The notes under the pieces are model-generated. The model saw only the letters and a program-made list of their open reading frames with translations. It did no database searches and had not been told where the DNA came from. Shown piece by piece: positions 1 through 8,518 of a stretch of DNA of 64,000 nucleotides. The stretch is from Bacillus sp. UNC438CL73TsuS30 (GTDB taxonomy: Bacteria > Bacillota > Bacilli > Bacillales > Cytobacillaceae), in the NCBI RefSeq assembly GCF_000482325.1, contig NZ_KI535301.1, positions 1 to 64,000 of the forward strand, in the 5' to 3' direction. The position numbers and the translations under genes were made by a program. Numbering within the stretch: position 1 is the first letter of the stretch; every line of letters begins with the position of its first letter.

Positions 1-1
1 A

Positions 2-70
2 GAACGAATCATGAAGCTGCCAACCATCATGGACTCAGGAAACCAAGAACAAGAGGGAGGGAATCATTAA
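2..70 (+). CDS. C-terminal end of an unidentified protein (partial)
   Basis: An open frame enters from the left edge and ends at TAA 68-70 with residues ...KLPTIMDSGNQEQEGGNH. Only 22 codons are visible, so no family can be assigned. A GAGGGAGGG Shine-Dalgarno-like stretch inside its last codons (53-61) suggests a second, overlapping gene follows. Confidence 0.35.
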   Translation, partial: ERIMKLPTIMDSGNQEQEGGNH

Positions 71-218
71 GGATCACGTCCAAATTGACGGCCATGGTTA
101 TCAATTTGAAAATTATGGTAAAGGAATTAACCGAACCTATCAAGCCCTTTTATCGTTTCAAAAAATGCGAAAATCGGGTAAAGGCCCCCGTCTGCCCAAA
201 TTAGGGAAATCAGGATAA
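66..218 (+). CDS. possible small protein overlapping the preceding gene
   Basis: A 50-codon frame follows a good GAGGGAGG ribosome site (53-60) at normal spacing, but the only start available is ATT (66-68). It encodes a basic peptide with GHGYQFENYGKGINRTYQ near its middle and a Lys/Gly/Pro-rich tail. It overlaps the end of the upstream frame by 5 bases, as translationally coupled genes do. I do not recognise the family. The rare start codon keeps confidence low. Confidence 0.3.
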   Translation: MKDHVQIDGHGYQFENYGKGINRTYQALLSFQKMRKSGKGPRLPKLGKSG

Positions 219-261
219 ATAGAGGGCCTTAGGAAGGGAAAATACAAAAAAACAATGAAAG

Positions 262-291
262 TTTGTGAAAAAATCCAATAAAATTCACAAA
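262..291. other. inverted repeat TTTGTGAA / TTCACAAA
   Basis: TTTGTGAA (262-269) and TTCACAAA (284-291) form perfect inverted half-sites 14 bases apart in otherwise empty DNA. The half-sites resemble those of Rex-type repressors, but the spacing is wider than the family's usual one and no gene starts nearby. Function unknown. Confidence 0.25.
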
Positions 292-345
292 GTATGTGAA
301 ATAAGGTTTAGAAGTGGAATAAACTACAACTTAATCGACAGTCTC

Positions 346-575
346 GATTTTTCGGTTAAATGCAGAATGGTGCCCATTTCGGGGTAAATAAGGGAAGATT
401 TTCCGATTATGCAAAGCAAAATCTGCCATTTTTGAGTTTTTCGAGTCAATAGGCAAATTTCTCCGTCTATTTTCGTCTTTTTTAATAATAAATACTAAAT
501 AAGCGAATTTTTTCCGTCTATTTATCGGCTCGGGTGCATATCCTGATTCCCCAACTGATAAGTGTGGACCTTCTG
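346..575. repeat. dispersed intergenic repeat, copy A (about 230 bp)
   Basis: This non-coding stretch matches 17308-17535 in the same orientation over nearly its whole length. The best-conserved parts are TTTCGGGGTAAATAAGGGAA, GATTTTCCGATTATGCAAAG, AAATAAGCGAA..TTCCGTCTA and GATAAGTGYGGACC. It contains degenerate internal repeats of AATAAGSGAA followed by a T-run and CCG. A short stub, GCGGAAATCAACAAC at 577-591, matches the end of the other repeat family (11879-12064). Confidence 0.8.
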
Positions 576-597
576 CGGAAATCAACAACCAAATTGA

Positions 598-627
598 AAA
601 AAGGGCAGATTCTCAAAGAATCTGCCC
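598..627 (-). terminator. rho-independent terminator of yceI
   Basis: Perfect 11-bp stem GGGCAGATTCT (603-613) / AGAATCTGCCC (617-627) with a 3-base loop. On the minus strand it is followed by a T-run, 16 bases past the yceI stop. Confidence 0.9.
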
Positions 628-642
628 CAATTTGCTATATTA

Positions 643-1173
643 TTAAGCTTTTGCAGCTTGGATTTGTAAGTTGATTTTTACTTTATCGCCTACAAGCACG
701 CCGCCAGTTTCTAGTGCTGCGTTCCAAACTAAACCGTAGTCAGAACGGTTAATGGTACCTTGTGCACTGAAACCAACTTTTTCATTTCCCCATGGATCTT
801 TTCCTTGACCTTCAAACGTAACAGCGAAAGTTTCTTGTTTAGTTACGCCACGTAATGTTAAATCACCAGTAAGGTTGTATTCACCTTCATCTGTTTTTTC
901 AATTTTTGTAGCACGGAAAGTCATGTTTGGATGATTTTCTGCGTCAAAGAAATCTGCAGAAACCAAGTGACCGTCACGATCTTTATTGCGTGTATCTACA
1001 CTTGCAGTTTCAATTGAGAATTCGATTGCTGCTGTTGTTAAATCAGTTGGATCAGCGTCGATCGTTGCACTGAAATTATTGAAAGTACCTTTCACGTTTG
1101 CAATCATCATATGGCGAACAGAAAAATCTACACTGCTATGTGCAGTATCAAGAGCCCATTTTGTTTTTGTCAT
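643..1173 (-). CDS. yceI: YceI family polyisoprenoid-binding-like protein
   Basis: This 176-residue protein begins MTKTKWALDTAHSSVDFSVRH and continues with the VKGTF, DPTDL and VDTRNKDRDGHL.SADFFDAENHP segments typical of the YceI family. Members form a lipocalin-like barrel that binds long isoprenoid or amide ligands; the physiological role in bacilli is not settled. No signal peptide is present, so it is probably cytosolic. The ATG at 1173 is chosen because GGAGG lies 7 bases upstream; the frame extends 11 codons further without a better site. It is a single-gene unit with its own terminator. Confidence 0.9.
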   Translation of the reverse strand: MTKTKWALDTAHSSVDFSVRHMMIANVKGTFNNFSATIDADPTDLTTAAIEFSIETASVDTRNKDRDGHLVSADFFDAENHPNMTFRATKIEKTDEGEYNLTGDLTLRGVTKQETFAVTFEGQGKDPWGNEKVGFSAQGTINRSDYGLVWNAALETGGVLVGDKVKINLQIQAAKA

Positions 1174-1329
1174 GTTATTTCTCCTCCAGTTTTGTTTTGA
1201 AATCATTTATCTCGAAATAAAAATAACTTAATTCAAGGTAAATTATATGTTGAATCCATGTATATTGTCAATCAATTTTCGTAAAATTTTTTCGATTTAT
1301 TTATTAAAAGGAATAACAAGGGGGAAGGA

Positions 1330-1368
1330 ATGAATGAAGGCAGAAAACAAATACTAAAAATGGCATAA
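1330..1368 (+). pseudogene. 13-codon ORF resembling the N-terminus of a DUF4097/SHOCT-like protein
   Basis: GGGGAAGG (1321-1328) precedes ATG at 1330, and the frame reads MNEGRKQILKMA then TAA. Bacillus YvlB-type (DUF4097) proteins typically begin MNEERKxILKMLEEG, so this looks like a gene start truncated just after its first helix. A terminator-like hairpin follows within 3 bases. It could instead be a short leader peptide. Confidence 0.3.
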
Positions 1369-1370
1369 AA

Positions 1371-1391
1371 AAAACGCCAAATTGGCGTTTT
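1371..1391. terminator. palindromic terminator-like hairpin
   Basis: AAAACGCCAA-ATTGGCGTTTT is near-perfectly self-complementary, with an A-run before and T-run after, so it could end transcription on either strand. It lies between divergent yceI and helD, directly after the 13-codon ORF. Confidence 0.6.
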
Positions 1392-1552
1392 GAGTTTGAA
1401 ATATTGGTTGAATGTTAAAAATAGGCATGTTAAAATTAATATTGGTCTAATCGGTGATTTTGAAATCTATATATAAATATCCTATAATAACATTATCACA
1501 TTTTTTGATGATTGTCAAAAAAAAGGCCAAATTTTTTCTGGAGAGTGGTTCG

Positions 1553-3871
1553 ATGAGCGATTTACAAAACTTAGACTGGCGAAAAGAACAGGATCGTGTT
1601 GATTTCGTTGTAAGGGAAATTGACAAAAAGACAAAAAAATTCAAGCAAGGTGCCGGTAATGTCAGCTCTGATGTTCTCGAGTTACGAAAAACTTTCTGGG
1701 AAGATGTAACGGTCAATATGGATGAACCGGATGACGTTATTGAGACTGCCGCAAGTATTAAGCAGCAGGCTGAATTACTTTCAGAACGGGAGCGGACACA
1801 TAAACAGATTGATAAGCAGCTAAACACTTTAGCAAGATTAAAATATTCGCCCTACTTTGGTCGAATTGATTTTTGGGAGAACGGGGAAAAGTCCGCTGAT
1901 CAAGTATATCTTGGAATTGCCTCACTCATGGATGAGCAAGATGAGAACTTTTTAATTTATGATTGGCGCGCCCCTATATCAAGTCTTTATTATGATTATC
2001 CTCCGGGTCCGGCTGAATATGAAACGCTTGAAGGAACTATTAAAGGGGAAATGAAATTAAAGCGTCAATTTATTATTCGGGCATCCGAAATTAAAGGGAT
2101 GTTTGATACCGGGGTTACCATTGGTGATGAAATGCTTCAAGAAGTGCTAGGGAATAATGCCAGCACACAAATGAAAAGTATCGTCGCAACCATTCAAAGG
2201 GAACAAAATCAGATTATCCGCGATGAGCGAAGCAATCTACTGATTGTTCAGGGAGTGGCTGGAAGTGGAAAAACATCCGCAGCCTTACAAAGAGTTGCTT
2301 ATTTGCTTTATCGTTACCGTGGAACATTGAAGTCGGAAAATATTATGCTGTTTTCCCCGAATCCCTTATTTAATAGCTATGTAGCCACCGTCCTCCCTGA
2401 ATTAGGGGAAGAAAATATGCAACAGGTTACTTTTCAGGAGTACCTGAACCACCGCCTTGGAAAAGAATTTGAGGTCGAAGACCCTTTTTCTCAAATGGAA
2501 TATTTGTTAAATGGGCAAGAAGGGCAGGAATATCTAACACGGGTTGAAGGCATTCGCTACAAGGCTAGTTTAGCTTTTAAAGATGTTATGGATTTATATG
2601 CTTTGAACTTGTCTAAACAAGGTTTAATTTTTAGGGATCTAACCTTCAGAGGAGAGGTGCTTTTTTCAAAAGAAACGATTCATGATTACTTTTATTCTTT
2701 AGATGCATCTTACTCGATTCCGAACCGAATGCAGTTGGTAAAGGAATGGTTATTAAGAGAATTAAAGAGAAGGGTGAGAAAGGAGCGCACAAAGAGCTGG
2801 GTCGAGGAAGAAACGCAATTTCTAGAAAAAGAAGATTATCTGGATGTATATAAAAAATTGCAAGAAAAGAACCGGTTCACGCATAACAGCTTTGATGATT
2901 TTGACAGTGAGCAAAAGCTGCTTGCGGAAATGGTTGTAAAAGAAAAGTTTAAACCAATTTTTGCGAAAGTCAAAAGATTGAAGTTTGTGGATATGCCGGC
3001 AATATACGAGCAGCTTTTTGAAGAGAATAAGGAGGGGGCTTTTCCTGAAGATTGGCCTCAAATTTGTGCACAAACTCTTCAAAAATTAAAAAAGCTGGAG
3101 ATTGCATACGAAGATGCCACCCCATTTGTTTATTTGCAGGATCTAATTGAGGGGCGTACTTCCAATACTTCGATTCGGCATATTTTTATAGATGAAGCAC
3201 AGGACTATTCACCATTTCAATTTGCTTTCCTTCAGATGTTATTTCCATTTAGTAAAATGACCTTATTAGGTGATTTTAATCAAGCAATTTTCTCCGGTGT
3301 AACCGGTTCTGATACGGTTTTGACCGACCTTGAAATCAGCAGTGATAAGGTTGAAAGGATTGTTTTGACAAAAACCTATCGTTCGACTAAGGAAATTGTT
3401 GAGTTTACTCGTGCTTTGATTGAAGGTGGGGAACAAATTGAACCCTTTAACCGGACAGGGAAGAAACCAGCGGTCAAGAAAGTTGAAAAAGATCAGATTG
3501 ATGAAGTGATCTTAAATAAAATTAAGGAAATGCAAGGTGAAGGGCATCGGACGATTGCGGTTATTTGCAGAACAGAAAAGGAAAGTAAGGCAGCCTATGA
3601 GGTATTGAAGGGCAGAATTCCTCTTCATTTAATTGAAAAAGGGACGATATCGTATGAGAAAGGGATTCTTGTTATCCCATCCTATTTGGCAAAAGGAATT
3701 GAATTTGACGCTGTCATTCTCTACGATAGCTCACAGTATAAGGATGAACAGGAACGAAAACTATTTTATACGGTTTGTACTAGGGCGATGCATGAACTGC
3801 ATCTGCTAACATCGGATGGGATTAGTCCGTTAATGGAAAATGTACCGCAAACTGCCTATGTTTTTGACTAA
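1553..3871 (+). CDS. helD: RNA polymerase recycling motor HelD (UvrD/Rep-like ATPase)
   Basis: This 772-residue protein is close to the 774 residues of B. subtilis HelD. HelD is an SF1 helicase-like ATPase that binds core RNA polymerase and releases stalled or post-termination complexes from DNA. Visible features are an N-terminal coiled-coil-rich arm (to about residue 120), Walker A GVAGSGKTSAAL near 233, Walker B FIDEAQDY near 546, GDFNQAIF, and C-terminal helicase motifs ending CTRAMHELHLL. ATG 1553 is preferred because CTGGAGAGTGG lies just upstream; the in-frame extension to 1454 has AT-rich, non-family sequence. It is monocistronic, with a terminator at 3877-3905. Confidence 0.93.
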   Translation: MSDLQNLDWRKEQDRVDFVVREIDKKTKKFKQGAGNVSSDVLELRKTFWEDVTVNMDEPDDVIETAASIKQQAELLSERERTHKQIDKQLNTLARLKYSPYFGRIDFWENGEKSADQVYLGIASLMDEQDENFLIYDWRAPISSLYYDYPPGPAEYETLEGTIKGEMKLKRQFIIRASEIKGMFDTGVTIGDEMLQEVLGNNASTQMKSIVATIQREQNQIIRDERSNLLIVQGVAGSGKTSAALQRVAYLLYRYRGTLKSENIMLFSPNPLFNSYVATVLPELGEENMQQVTFQEYLNHRLGKEFEVEDPFSQMEYLLNGQEGQEYLTRVEGIRYKASLAFKDVMDLYALNLSKQGLIFRDLTFRGEVLFSKETIHDYFYSLDASYSIPNRMQLVKEWLLRELKRRVRKERTKSWVEEETQFLEKEDYLDVYKKLQEKNRFTHNSFDDFDSEQKLLAEMVVKEKFKPIFAKVKRLKFVDMPAIYEQLFEENKEGAFPEDWPQICAQTLQKLKKLEIAYEDATPFVYLQDLIEGRTSNTSIRHIFIDEAQDYSPFQFAFLQMLFPFSKMTLLGDFNQAIFSGVTGSDTVLTDLEISSDKVERIVLTKTYRSTKEIVEFTRALIEGGEQIEPFNRTGKKPAVKKVEKDQIDEVILNKIKEMQGEGHRTIAVICRTEKESKAAYEVLKGRIPLHLIEKGTISYEKGILVIPSYLAKGIEFDAVILYDSSQYKDEQERKLFYTVCTRAMHELHLLTSDGISPLMENVPQTAYVFD

Positions 3872-3876
3872 CAAAA

Positions 3877-3905
3877 AAGCTGTATGATCATTGATCATAC
3901 AGCTT
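3877..3905 (+). terminator. terminator after helD
   Basis: 14-bp perfect stem AAGCTGTATGATCA / TGATCATACAGCTT, with flanking A- and T-rich tails. It can serve both helD and the convergent small gene that ends at 3914. Confidence 0.85.
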
Positions 3906-3913
3906 CTTCTTTA

Positions 3914-4057
3914 TTATAAATTTTTTCTTTCGTATTGTTTTTGCACTTGTTGATATGCTAATCGAAAAATTTCTTCTTCTGACGTATTCCGGTTTGTAAT
4001 CACATTCGTTAAATAGTTTTTTCCTTGGTAGGTTACCGTGATATTTACTTGCATCAT
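3914..4057 (-). CDS. BA3454-type small stress-response protein
   Basis: 47 residues, MMQVNITVTYQGKNYLTNVI..., followed by an acidic-then-basic helix (NTSEEEIFRLAYQQVQKQYERKNL). The pattern of a short beta segment with V-T-V-x-Y-x-G-K-x-Y-x-T-N-V-I and then a helix matches the BA3454 family of short Bacillus stress proteins; the biochemical role is unknown. AAAGGTGA lies 5 bases before the first of two tandem ATGs. It is convergent with helD. Confidence 0.6.
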   Translation of the reverse strand: MMQVNITVTYQGKNYLTNVITNRNTSEEEIFRLAYQQVQKQYERKNL

Positions 4058-4156
4058 TAAAATCACCTTTCTTTATACGATCAAATTCAAAACGATTCAT
4101 TTTATGCCAATCATTCAATTTTATGACTTCAGATTTCGAATTGTTTTTGACAGATT

Positions 4157-4165
4157 TGTTATAAT
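4157..4165 (+). promoter_or_regulatory. extended -10 promoter element for the GNAT gene
   Basis: TGTTATAAT is a TGn extended -10 with a consensus TATAAT, 35 bases before the chosen start codon. No consensus -35 sits at 16-18 bases upstream, which extended -10 promoters tolerate. Confidence 0.4.
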
Positions 4166-4199
4166 GATTGTTAAAGTATATAGGTTCGGAGGCAGGATT

Positions 4200-4673
4200 A
4201 TGTCCATGTATTTTGAAGAAATTACCCAAGATACACTTTATATTGCTCTAGAGATTATCAACTCAAATCCAGAGTATAATCAACTTGAAAACGGCAAACT
4301 CACTAGAACGATTGACGATATGGAAAAAGAATTTCTAAATCCACAATCAACTAGTGTGTTTATTAAATTAGATGACACCTATATCGGGATCATTGATTAC
4401 TTGCTGGAAAATCCAAAAGATCAGACTCCTTGGTTAGGACTATTAATCATTCACAAAGATTATCAAGGATATGGCTTTGGTGTTCAGGCGTATGAAATAT
4501 ACGAAAATGAAATGTTAGATCGAGGATTAATATGTATTCGAATTGGTGTGATAAAAGATAATCACAAGGCACACTCTTTTTGGGAATCATTGGGATTTAA
4601 ATATTTTAAAAAAGCACTATGGAAAAAAGAAATTGAGATTTCATGTTATGAAAAGCAGTTAGAACAAAACTAG
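4200..4673 (+). CDS. GNAT family N-acetyltransferase
   Basis: 157 residues with the GNAT core. The strand-4 segment WLGLLIIHKDYQGYGFGVQAYEIYE carries the acetyl-CoA pyrophosphate-binding Q-x-x-G-x-G/A pattern (QGYGFG), and VIKDNHKAHSFWESLGFKYF is the usual N-x-x-A...F/Y-x-x-x-G-F end motif. The acceptor substrate cannot be read from sequence. The ATG at 4200 follows GGAGG at 4189-4193; the longer open frame upstream overlaps the divergent BA3454-like gene and the promoter. Confidence 0.85.
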   Translation: MSMYFEEITQDTLYIALEIINSNPEYNQLENGKLTRTIDDMEKEFLNPQSTSVFIKLDDTYIGIIDYLLENPKDQTPWLGLLIIHKDYQGYGFGVQAYEIYENEMLDRGLICIRIGVIKDNHKAHSFWESLGFKYFKKALWKKEIEISCYEKQLEQN

Positions 4674-4679
4674 ACGACG

Positions 4680-4910
4680 CTATACCTCGAGAACCATAAA
4701 TTCCTCTGCAAAACGCTGTACGTGGATTTTGTCTATTTTATTCTTCTTTAATAAAGATTCTGCAATGACAAGATAATGTTGAACCTGAGCATCTTTTTTT
4801 AATTCCCGCAGTGATACATCGCCATTCAGTAATTGGATGGCTTTTTCTTTGATGTCTTGACTGTTTGAAGATTCATAAATAAGGAAAGCAATACATGTAA
4901 CTTTATCCAC
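4680..4910 (-). CDS. small hypothetical protein
   Basis: 76 residues starting at GTG (MDKVTCIAFLIYESSNSQ). This start has GAGGAG 8 bases upstream, whereas the upstream in-frame GTG at 4919 abuts that site. It is mainly helical, with no membrane segment or signal. I recognise no family. It converges on the GNAT gene with only 6 bases between stops and no obvious terminator. Confidence 0.55.
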   Translation of the reverse strand: MDKVTCIAFLIYESSNSQDIKEKAIQLLNGDVSLRELKKDAQVQHYLVIAESLLKKNKIDKIHVQRFAEEFMVLEV

Positions 4911-5015
4911 AAGAACCACTCCTCATATCAAGAATCGAATAATTCTATACTAATTCGACTATCATTTAAAAAACTCCTGCAAATTTCCAGAAAAATCGCA
5001 AAAAATGGTCCAAGG

Positions 5016-5045
5016 TTGTTTTTTAGAGCGGTTTTTTTATATAAT
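5016..5045 (+). promoter_or_regulatory. sigma-A promoter of asnS
   Basis: TTGTTT (5016-5021), an 18-base spacer and TATAAT (5040-5045). Transcription should start near 5052, leaving only about 30 bases before the hairpin at 5084. Confidence 0.6.
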
Positions 5046-5083
5046 GTTAAAGGGATAAAAGAAAAACTTTTTGTCGTGGATTT

Positions 5084-5116
5084 ACCTTTCATCCCGCTTG
5101 GGGTGAGAGGTTTTTT
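5084..5116 (+). terminator. terminator/attenuator in the asnS leader
   Basis: ACCTTTCATCCC (5084-5095), loop GCTT, GGGGTGAGAGGT (5100-5111) make a 12-bp stem with two G-U pairs, followed by TTTTT. It lies between the asnS promoter and its start codon, so it should attenuate asnS. There is no room for a T-box upstream, and no T-box sequence is present. Confidence 0.7.
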
Positions 5117-5148
5117 ACATATTTAAATGCTTTAGGAGGTCTATTGTA

Positions 5149-6540
5149 ATGAAAAATTCCTTAATTAAGGATTTGTACAGAAATACAGAAAATTATATTG
5201 ATCAAAAAGTTCAATTATCGGGTTGGATTCGTACCATTCGTGATTCCAAAACTTTTGGTTTTATTGAAATAAATGATGGAAGCTTTTTTAAAGGGGTTCA
5301 AATTGTTTTTGACGAACAATTGGATAATTTTAAAGAAATCGCTAAGCTCCCAATCAGCTCATCGATTAAGGTTGTCGGTGATTTTATTCATACGCCTCAA
5401 GCGAAGCAGCCTTTTGAAATTAAAGCAACTGAAATTTCCATAGAAGGTACTTCGAATGCAGATTACCCATTACAAAAGAAAAAGCACTCATTTGAGTATT
5501 TAAGAACGATTGCTCATTTACGGCCAAGAACAAATACATTTTCAGCAGTTTTCCGTATACGCTCGCTAGCATCTTATGCGATCCATCAATTTTTCCAAGA
5601 AAAAGGCTTCGTGTATGTTCATTCGCCAATCATCACAGGCAGTGATACGGAAGGTGCTGGTGAAATGTTCAGAGTGACCAACTTGGATATGGACAACCTT
5701 CCGAAAAATGAAGAAGGAAAAGTTGATAACACGATGGATTTCTTTGGAAAAGAAACAAATCTTACGGTTAGCGGTCAGTTATCCGGTGAAGCCTTTGCGT
5801 TGGCATTCCGAAATGTATATACCTTTGGTCCGACATTTAGGGCAGAGAATTCCAATACGGCAAGGCATGCAGCTGAATTCTGGATGATTGAGCCAGAGGT
5901 TGCTTTTGCAGAGCTTCCAGACATTATGGATCTTGCTGAGGAAATGGTCAAATATGTGATTGGTTATGTTCTTGAACAGGCACCTGAAGAGATGAACTTC
6001 TTTAACAGCTTTATTGAAAAAGGCTTGTTAGATCGCCTGAATAACGCCCATAAGGCAGATTTTGGCCGTGTAACCTATACAGAGGCAATTGAACTTTTAC
6101 AAAAATCCGGAGAGCAGTTTGCTTATCCTGTTGAGTGGGGACTAGATTTACAAACCGAGCATGAACGCTACCTATGTGAAAAAGTCTACCAGAAGCCAGT
6201 ATTTGTTACGGATTATCCGAAAGAAATCAAAGCTTTCTATATGAGATTAAACGAAGACGACAAGACAGTCGCTGCGACCGATTTACTTGTACCTGGTATC
6301 GGCGAACTAATCGGAGGCAGTCAGCGTGAGGAGCGCGAAGAGATTCTTGCCTCAAAAATCAAAGAACTTGGAATGAGTGAGGAAGATTATTGGTGGTATT
6401 TGGAGCTAAGAAAGTACGGCGGTACAAAGCACTCCGGATATGGTCTAGGTTTCGAACGGTTAATCATGTACTTAACAGGCATGTCGAATATTAGAGACGT
6501 TATTCCATTCCCAAGAACAACAGGAAACGCAGATTTTTAA
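5149..6540 (+). CDS. asnS: asparaginyl-tRNA synthetase
   Basis: A 463-residue class IIb aminoacyl-tRNA synthetase that charges tRNA-Asn. It has an N-terminal OB-fold anticodon domain ([25 protein letters not shown], about residues 18-45), motif 2 [21 protein letters not shown], and motif 3 [15 protein letters not shown] near the C-terminus. The length is as expected for a bacterial AsnRS. AGGAGG sits 9 bases before the ATG. It stands alone behind an attenuated leader, unlike the B. subtilis arrangement after aspB. Confidence 0.97.
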   Translation: MKNSLIKDLYRNTENYIDQKVQLSGWIRTIRDSKTFGFIEINDGSFFKGVQIVFDEQLDNFKEIAKLPISSSIKVVGDFIHTPQAKQPFEIKATEISIEGTSNADYPLQKKKHSFEYLRTIAHLRPRTNTFSAVFRIRSLASYAIHQFFQEKGFVYVHSPIITGSDTEGAGEMFRVTNLDMDNLPKNEEGKVDNTMDFFGKETNLTVSGQLSGEAFALAFRNVYTFGPTFRAENSNTARHAAEFWMIEPEVAFAELPDIMDLAEEMVKYVIGYVLEQAPEEMNFFNSFIEKGLLDRLNNAHKADFGRVTYTEAIELLQKSGEQFAYPVEWGLDLQTEHERYLCEKVYQKPVFVTDYPKEIKAFYMRLNEDDKTVAATDLLVPGIGELIGGSQREEREEILASKIKELGMSEEDYWWYLELRKYGGTKHSGYGLGFERLIMYLTGMSNIRDVIPFPRTTGNADF

Positions 6541-6556
6541 TTAAAAACAAAAATAA

Positions 6557-6585
6557 AAAGAAGGCCGGAATGGTCTTCTTTTTTT
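6557..6585 (+). terminator. terminator after asnS
   Basis: Stem AAAGAAGGCC (6557-6566) / GGTCTTCTTT (6572-6581), loop GGAAT, then a T-run. Confidence 0.85.
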
Positions 6586-6603
6586 GACTTGAGTAGCGAG
6601 GAA

Positions 6604-6777
6604 TTATGGACGGTGTAACTCCTCTTCGAAGAAAAAAGTGGACGGATGCTCTTTAACAACATAAGAATATCTTTTCATGTTTTTTACATATTGCCATTTC
6701 AAAATCGTAACCATCTCTTCCGTTCCCTTAATATATACAATCTCTCCACTATTATAGCGGTTATTTGAACTACCCAA
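6604..6777 (-). CDS. small hypothetical protein
   Basis: 57 residues starting at TTG (6775-6777) with GGGGTG a few bases upstream. The sequence SGEIVYIKGTEEMVTILKWQYVKNMKRYSYVVKEHPSTFFFEEEL has a clear alternating beta pattern and an acidic end, which supports real coding. I know no family function. It converges on asnS. Confidence 0.5.
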   Translation of the reverse strand: MGSSNNRYNSGEIVYIKGTEEMVTILKWQYVKNMKRYSYVVKEHPSTFFFEEELHRP

Positions 6778-6922
6778 ATTAACACCCCATTTAATATTCT
6801 ATCTCCATTATACTATAGTATGAAAAAATACTCCTTGTTATAGGAGAGGAACTTTTTTATTTTTTGGAAAAGTATTCCTATCCTACCGAATCCCTTCCTA
6901 TTATTCGCTGATAGAATAAAAA

Positions 6923-6946
6923 AATAGCACGCCGAGGCGTGCTATT
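6923..6946 (-). terminator. terminator after lysP
   Basis: AATAGCACGCC / GGCGTGCTATT perfect 11-bp stem with a 2-base loop, followed on the minus strand by a seven-base T-run; 5 bases beyond the lysP stop. Confidence 0.9.
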
Positions 6947-6950
6947 CTAA

Positions 6951-8432
6951 TTAGTTATTTAAATCACATTTATCTAAAGGAATTAATTTCGTCTTCTTTG
7001 TAAATTTATATCCTAACCATAAGATGATAAACAATGGCAATCCGATATAGGAGACGAATACACCATTCCAATCGATATGGTCTCCGGTAAATGCGGAGTA
7101 GTTTTGACCTAAAACGACGAATCCGCACACAACAAAGGCAAAGATTGGACCAAATGGGAAAAGCTTAGATTTATATGGAAGTTTGCTTAAGTCCTTGCCT
7201 TGTGCAACATAGGCTCTGCGGAATCGGTAATGGCAAATCGCAATTCCCAACCAAGCGATGAAACCTGACATACCTGAAGCATTCAATAACCAAATATATA
7301 CAGTTCCGTCACCGAAGAGGGAAGCAAGAAATGCAACAGTACCGACTAAAGTAGTAACGATTAACGCATTAACAGGTACACCATTTTTATTTAATTTGCC
7401 AAGGAATTTTGGGGCTTTACCCTGACGAGCTAAATCCCAAAGCATACGAGTTGAGGCATACATCCCTGAATTTCCTGCTGACAATACCGCAGTTAAAATA
7501 ACAGCATTCATGACAGATGCAGCAAAGGCAATCCCTGCTTTTTGGAATACAAGTGTAAACGGACTGACTGTTACATCACTGTTTGCTAAATTACCGTTCG
7601 TGTATGGAATCAATAAACCAATTACTAAAATAGCTAAAACATAGAATAATAGAATGCGCCAGAAAACTTGACGAACAGCACGAGGAATTGCTTTTTCTGG
7701 ATTGTCTGTTTCACCGGCTGCCACACCAAGAAGCTCAGTTCCTTGGAAGGAGAATCCTGCTGCCATAAAGATTCCAAGCATGGTCATGAAACCACCATGG
7801 AACGGGGCATCCCCAACAGTGAAATTCTTGAAACCGATAACATGTCCGCCCATAATACCAGATATCATTAATATTCCAGTAATAATAAAGATGATAACAG
7901 TGACAACTTTAATTAAGGAGAACCAATATTCCGCTTCACCAAAGCCTTTAACTGAAATAAAGTTTAGTAGAAACATAATGGCTAAAAAGATGGCACTCCA
8001 CAAAATAGATGGGGTGTGCGGAAACCAAAATTTCATGATCATTGTAACAGCGGCTAATTCTGCAGCAATGGTGATGGCCCAGTTATACCAATAATTCCAC
8101 CCAAGAGCGAATCCCAAGGAAGGGTCAACAAATTTGCTTGCATACGTACTAAAGCTTCCAGCAACCGGCATATAGGAGCCCATTTCGGCTAAGCTTGTCA
8201 TTAAAAAGTAAACCATAATCCCAATGATTAGATAGGAAAGAATCGCACCACCAGGTCCGGCAGTAGCGATTGCGCCGCCGCTTGCAAGGAATAAACCTGT
8301 CCCGATTGTCCCCCCGAGTGAGATCATTGTAAGGTGACGGGCTTTTAAGCTGCGCTTTAATCCTGTTTTTTCTTTGTTCGAAATTAGAACATCAGCACTT
8401 GAATTTTCTTTTGATACACGTGCAGTTTGCAT
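6951..8432 (-). CDS. lysP: lysine-specific APC-family permease
   Basis: A 493-residue, 12-TM amino acid:proton symporter of the plasma membrane. Long stretches match E. coli LysP as I know it: LKARHLTMISLGGTIGTGLF in TM1, GWNYWYNWA, ISVKGFGEAEYWFSLIKV, FSFQGTEL, AVILTAVLSAGNSGMYASTR and GFIAWLGIAICHYRFRR. Lysine specificity is supported independently by the lysine riboswitch upstream. The N-terminus is a 28-residue cytosolic tail. AAGGAG lies at good spacing before the ATG at 8432. Expected to be made when intracellular lysine is low. Confidence 0.93.
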   Translation of the reverse strand: MQTARVSKENSSADVLISNKEKTGLKRSLKARHLTMISLGGTIGTGLFLASGGAIATAGPGGAILSYLIIGIMVYFLMTSLAEMGSYMPVAGSFSTYASKFVDPSLGFALGWNYWYNWAITIAAELAAVTMIMKFWFPHTPSILWSAIFLAIMFLLNFISVKGFGEAEYWFSLIKVVTVIIFIITGILMISGIMGGHVIGFKNFTVGDAPFHGGFMTMLGIFMAAGFSFQGTELLGVAAGETDNPEKAIPRAVRQVFWRILLFYVLAILVIGLLIPYTNGNLANSDVTVSPFTLVFQKAGIAFAASVMNAVILTAVLSAGNSGMYASTRMLWDLARQGKAPKFLGKLNKNGVPVNALIVTTLVGTVAFLASLFGDGTVYIWLLNASGMSGFIAWLGIAICHYRFRRAYVAQGKDLSKLPYKSKLFPFGPIFAFVVCGFVVLGQNYSAFTGDHIDWNGVFVSYIGLPLFIILWLGYKFTKKTKLIPLDKCDLNN

Positions 8433-8518
8433 ATTATCTTTACTCCTTTTCTTTGCTGTCTAGTTACAGCACCTAAAAAAAGGTGCTACAGCTTTTCTAA
8501 TAGGAAGGAGTTTGGAAT

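Noticed and set aside
331-588. 85-codon minus-strand frame within dispersed repeat copy A
   Set aside because: The second copy of the repeat does not keep the frame, so it is not a gene.
4038-4199. 54-codon N-terminal extension of the GNAT protein
   Set aside because: It overlaps the divergent BA3454-like gene and the promoter, and the GGAGG site marks ATG 4200 as the start.
5020-5148. T-box upstream of asnS
   Set aside because: The leader is too short and lacks stem I, a specifier loop and the TGG-containing antiterminator.
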